A stretch of DNA of 64,000 bases from Phytophthora quininea (taxonomy: Eukaryota; Oomycota; Peronosporomycetes; Peronosporales; Peronosporaceae), in contig JAAVTG010000788.1 in assembly GCA_011947345.1 (NCBI GenBank), positions 124,001 through 188,000 of the forward strand, read 5' to 3'. The notes below the pieces were generated by a model that was not told the DNA's origin, made no database searches, and saw only the letters and a program-made list of their open reading frames with translations. Position numbers and translations under genes: made by a program. Shown here in pieces: positions 62,205 to 64,000 of this stretch. How positions within the stretch are numbered: position 1 is the first letter of the stretch; each line of letters begins with the position of its first letter.

Positions 62205-64000
62205 CTAGATGCTGTACTCGTCCGTCTCCAGCAGCGCTGGCGGCGGGAGGTTCTTAAAACTGTTGGTCTGCAGCGCTAGCTGCTCAAACTGCTTGGCTTC
62301 GTTGTCCAATTGCAGTTCCGGTGTGAAGTCAAAGTCCTTAAACAGACGCTTATCGTCCTTGTGGCCGTTCGGGTTAGGACGTTGCACTTGATGAGCGTTT
62401 GGGTCCATGAGGTCAAATCCCTTCTCAATCTCGGAGATTTCCTGGTCCGTGAAGGCCTGTGGGAAGTTGGACGTGTCGGGTACTCCAGCCGGGTCTTTCT
62501 TAACCTTCGGCTGGAAGGGAGGCGGCAGTTCGCGCGCTTTGAGTTTCTCCCAATTAACACCAGCAAAGAACGGATGGTCAAAGATCTCGCGGTCTCCTGT
62601 AGGCCCCGAGCCAAGTCGCTGCTTCGGGTCTCGGTGCAGTAATCGCTGAATAAGATCGCGGGCGTTGGGCGAGAGATACTCGGGGATGACGAGGTGGCCG
62701 CGGAGGATGTTGTGGAAGAGCTGCTTCTTGTCGTTCGTGTAGAACGGCGGGAGACCGGTCAAGAGCTCAAACAATAACGCACCTACCGAGTACCAATCCA
62801 GAGCGAAGCCATGTCCCGATCGAGACAGCATCTCTGGCGCCAAGTACATGGGCGATCCACAGAACGTGTTGGCCGACGTGTGGTCCTTGATGCCTTCCTT
62901 CGAGATACCAAAGTCAGTTAGCAGACAGTGACCGTCCAGATCCATCACTACATTCTCAGGCTTGAGATCACGGAACACAATGTTCTTCGAGTGAAGATGC
63001 GACAGAGCGAGGGCGATCTCGCCAATGTAAAACGCCGCTTCGCTCTCGGTAAACGCCTTCCGTCGTGTCAAGGCGGATAGAAGATCGCCGCCGCCGCAGT
63101 ATTCCATCACGAGGAACAGTCGATCGTTCGACTGGAAGGCGTAATAAAGAGTCACGATGTATGGGTGGTCGGAGCAGGCCTGCAGCGCCGCCTTCTCTGT
63201 GTGAATGTACTGCGCCTGGTTCTTCTGGACAATCGCTTGCTTGTTGTATGCCTTCAGCGCATACCATTTGTCGCGGTTGGAGCCCTTACCGCGCACAAGA
63301 TAGACCTTGGCAAACGCACCACGACCTAAAACCTTTACGAACTCAAAGTCGCGAGGTCCAAGGGCTAAATCCTTCTGATACTTGTTCTTGAAGGCCAAGT
63401 GGCTCACCTGAGTAGCGTTACCTTCACGCGCAGTCATCTCGTTACGAGGCTTTGGCGGCTGCGACGGGTTTGTGGCCGCCAGATTCGAGCCACTGCCCAA
63501 AAGAACACGAATAGGGTGACCAATGGGGGACAGATGCACTGGCAGACTGCCACTGGCGTTCGGAGCATCAATGCGTGCACCACGTGCCACCAGCAGCTTG
63601 GCTGTAGGGATATCTCCCGACTCGGCGGCCATGTGGATAGCCCCATTGCCCTGGTAGTCAGTAAGGTTCGGGTCAGCACCTGCATCTAGAAGTTCCTTCA
63701 CGCACTCGACGTTGCCAGCCTGGACAGCGATATGAAGAGCTGTGTAGCTGTCTCCCGTACGTGCAGAGGGGTCTGCCCCACGCGCCAGAAGTTCCTTGAC
63801 GGCATTCGGGTGGTTGTTCCTCGCTGCAAGGTGCAGTGCTGATGTCTGATTAATCCCCACGCCGTTGACGTCCACGACATTGTCACGGAGCAAGGTGGCG
63901 ATCAAGTGCCAATTGCCCACTTCAGCAGCATCAAAGAGCTGGAATTGTTTCTTTTCACGTCCCGCAGGTCCAAAATCATCTGTGGGGCCGTCGATCGGAG
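62205..64000 (-). CDS. Ankyrin-repeat AGC-type protein kinase (5' end outside window)
   Basis: The minus-strand frame is open from 64000 to the stop at 62205; the start lies beyond the window. Four ankyrin repeats come first (SALHLAARNNHPNAVKELLA, TALHIAVQAGNVECVKELLD, AIHMAAESGDIPTAKLLVAR and a weaker one). The kinase domain has GRGAFAKVYL (Gly loop), WYALKAYNK (Lys), FRDLKPENVV (catalytic loop, Phe-Arg-Asp), DFGISKEG, the activation-loop TFCGSPMYLAPE and WYSVGALLFELLTG. An AGC C-terminal tail follows with FDHPFFAGVNWEKL and FDFTPEL. This is the AKT/PKA/S6K class of Ser/Thr kinases. Ankyrin repeats in front of an AGC kinase suggest targeting by a protein partner. No frame breaks over nearly 600 codons. 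Confidence 0.92.
   Translation of the reverse strand, partial: PIDGPTDDFGPAGREKKQFQLFDAAEVGNWHLIATLLRDNVVDVNGVGINQTSALHLAARNNHPNAVKELLARGADPSARTGDSYTALHIAVQAGNVECVKELLDAGADPNLTDYQGNGAIHMAAESGDIPTAKLLVARGARIDAPNASGSLPVHLSPIGHPIRVLLGSGSNLAATNPSQPPKPRNEMTAREGNATQVSHLAFKNKYQKDLALGPRDFEFVKVLGRGAFAKVYLVRGKGSNRDKWYALKAYNKQAIVQKNQAQYIHTEKAALQACSDHPYIVTLYYAFQSNDRLFLVMEYCGGGDLLSALTRRKAFTESEAAFYIGEIALALSHLHSKNIVFRDLKPENVVMDLDGHCLLTDFGISKEGIKDHTSANTFCGSPMYLAPEMLSRSGHGFALDWYSVGALLFELLTGLPPFYTNDKKQLFHNILRGHLVIPEYLSPNARDLIQRLLHRDPKQRLGSGPTGDREIFDHPFFAGVNWEKLKARELPPPFQPKVKKDPAGVPDTSNFPQAFTDQEISEIEKGFDLMDPNAHQVQRPNPNGHKDDKRLFKDFDFTPELQLDNEAKQFEQLALQTNSFKNLPPPALLETDEYSI

Noticed and set aside
1..64000. tRNA, rRNA and CRISPR searches by eye
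   Set aside because: No cloverleaf-like A/B-box pair, rRNA core motif or regular spacer array was seen; the (AAT)n stretch near 34962-34990 is only a microsatellite.

Overview
The window looks like nuclear DNA of a plant-pathogenic oomycete, most likely Phytophthora or a close relative. The main reason is a cluster of secreted proteins with an RxLR motif, a dEER motif and LWY/WY repeats. Short introns (GTAAGT...CTAAC...CAG) and a mobile-element mix of Helitron, DIRS/Ngaro, PIF/Harbinger and Ty3/gypsy chromovirus agree with this. All homology statements come from reading motifs; no database was searched.

Layout. 0-0.9 kb: end of a multispanning membrane-protein gene, cut by the window edge. 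1.5-7.4 kb: decayed Helitron with an internal segment that reads on the opposite strand. 7.6-8.1 kb: LINE-like RNase H relic. 8.5-13.9 kb: tyrosine-recombinase (DIRS/Ngaro-type) retrotransposon. 14.6-17.6 kb: a cupin/2OG-oxygenase-like gene, a broken intron-containing gene and a broken Myb-like gene. 18.1-21.1 kb: a divergent histone H4, a Nopp140/SRP40-type nucleolar protein and a TPR protein. 21.2-32.8 kb: four minus-strand paralogues for secreted, membrane-anchored CAP (SCP/PR-1) proteins, split by a PIF/Harbinger element at 25.3-27.7 kb. 33.7-39.1 kb: a 49-residue secreted protein, RNase H1, two more copies of the membrane protein, and two bZIP-like fragments, one joined to a signal peptide. 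39.4-55.1 kb: five RxLR-LWY effector copies or relics, split by a 7.07-kb chromovirus with a perfect 5-bp target duplication and 98.9% identical LTRs. 55.0-59.7 kb: a catalytically damaged RNase H1 copy, then conserved genes for MYG1, NSUN6 and a HAD-like protein. 59.8-61.6 kb: a sixth RxLR-type gene and, 85 bp upstream of its start, a 1.1-kb DNA transposon with 8-bp target duplications. 62.2-64 kb: an ankyrin-AGC protein kinase that runs off the window.

The conserved genes (nucleolar assembly, tRNA m5C methylation, MYG1 nuclease, RNase H1, kinase) sit at the edges of repeat-rich, effector-rich stretches, the usual 'two-speed' arrangement of these genomes. The effectors and CAP proteins are secreted or surface factors, and both families grew by local duplication.

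One caution applies throughout. Many reading frames, including conserved single-copy genes, are broken by single-base shortenings of homopolymer runs, always in the same direction. Much of the apparent pseudogenisation may therefore be consensus error; I mark where I think so.
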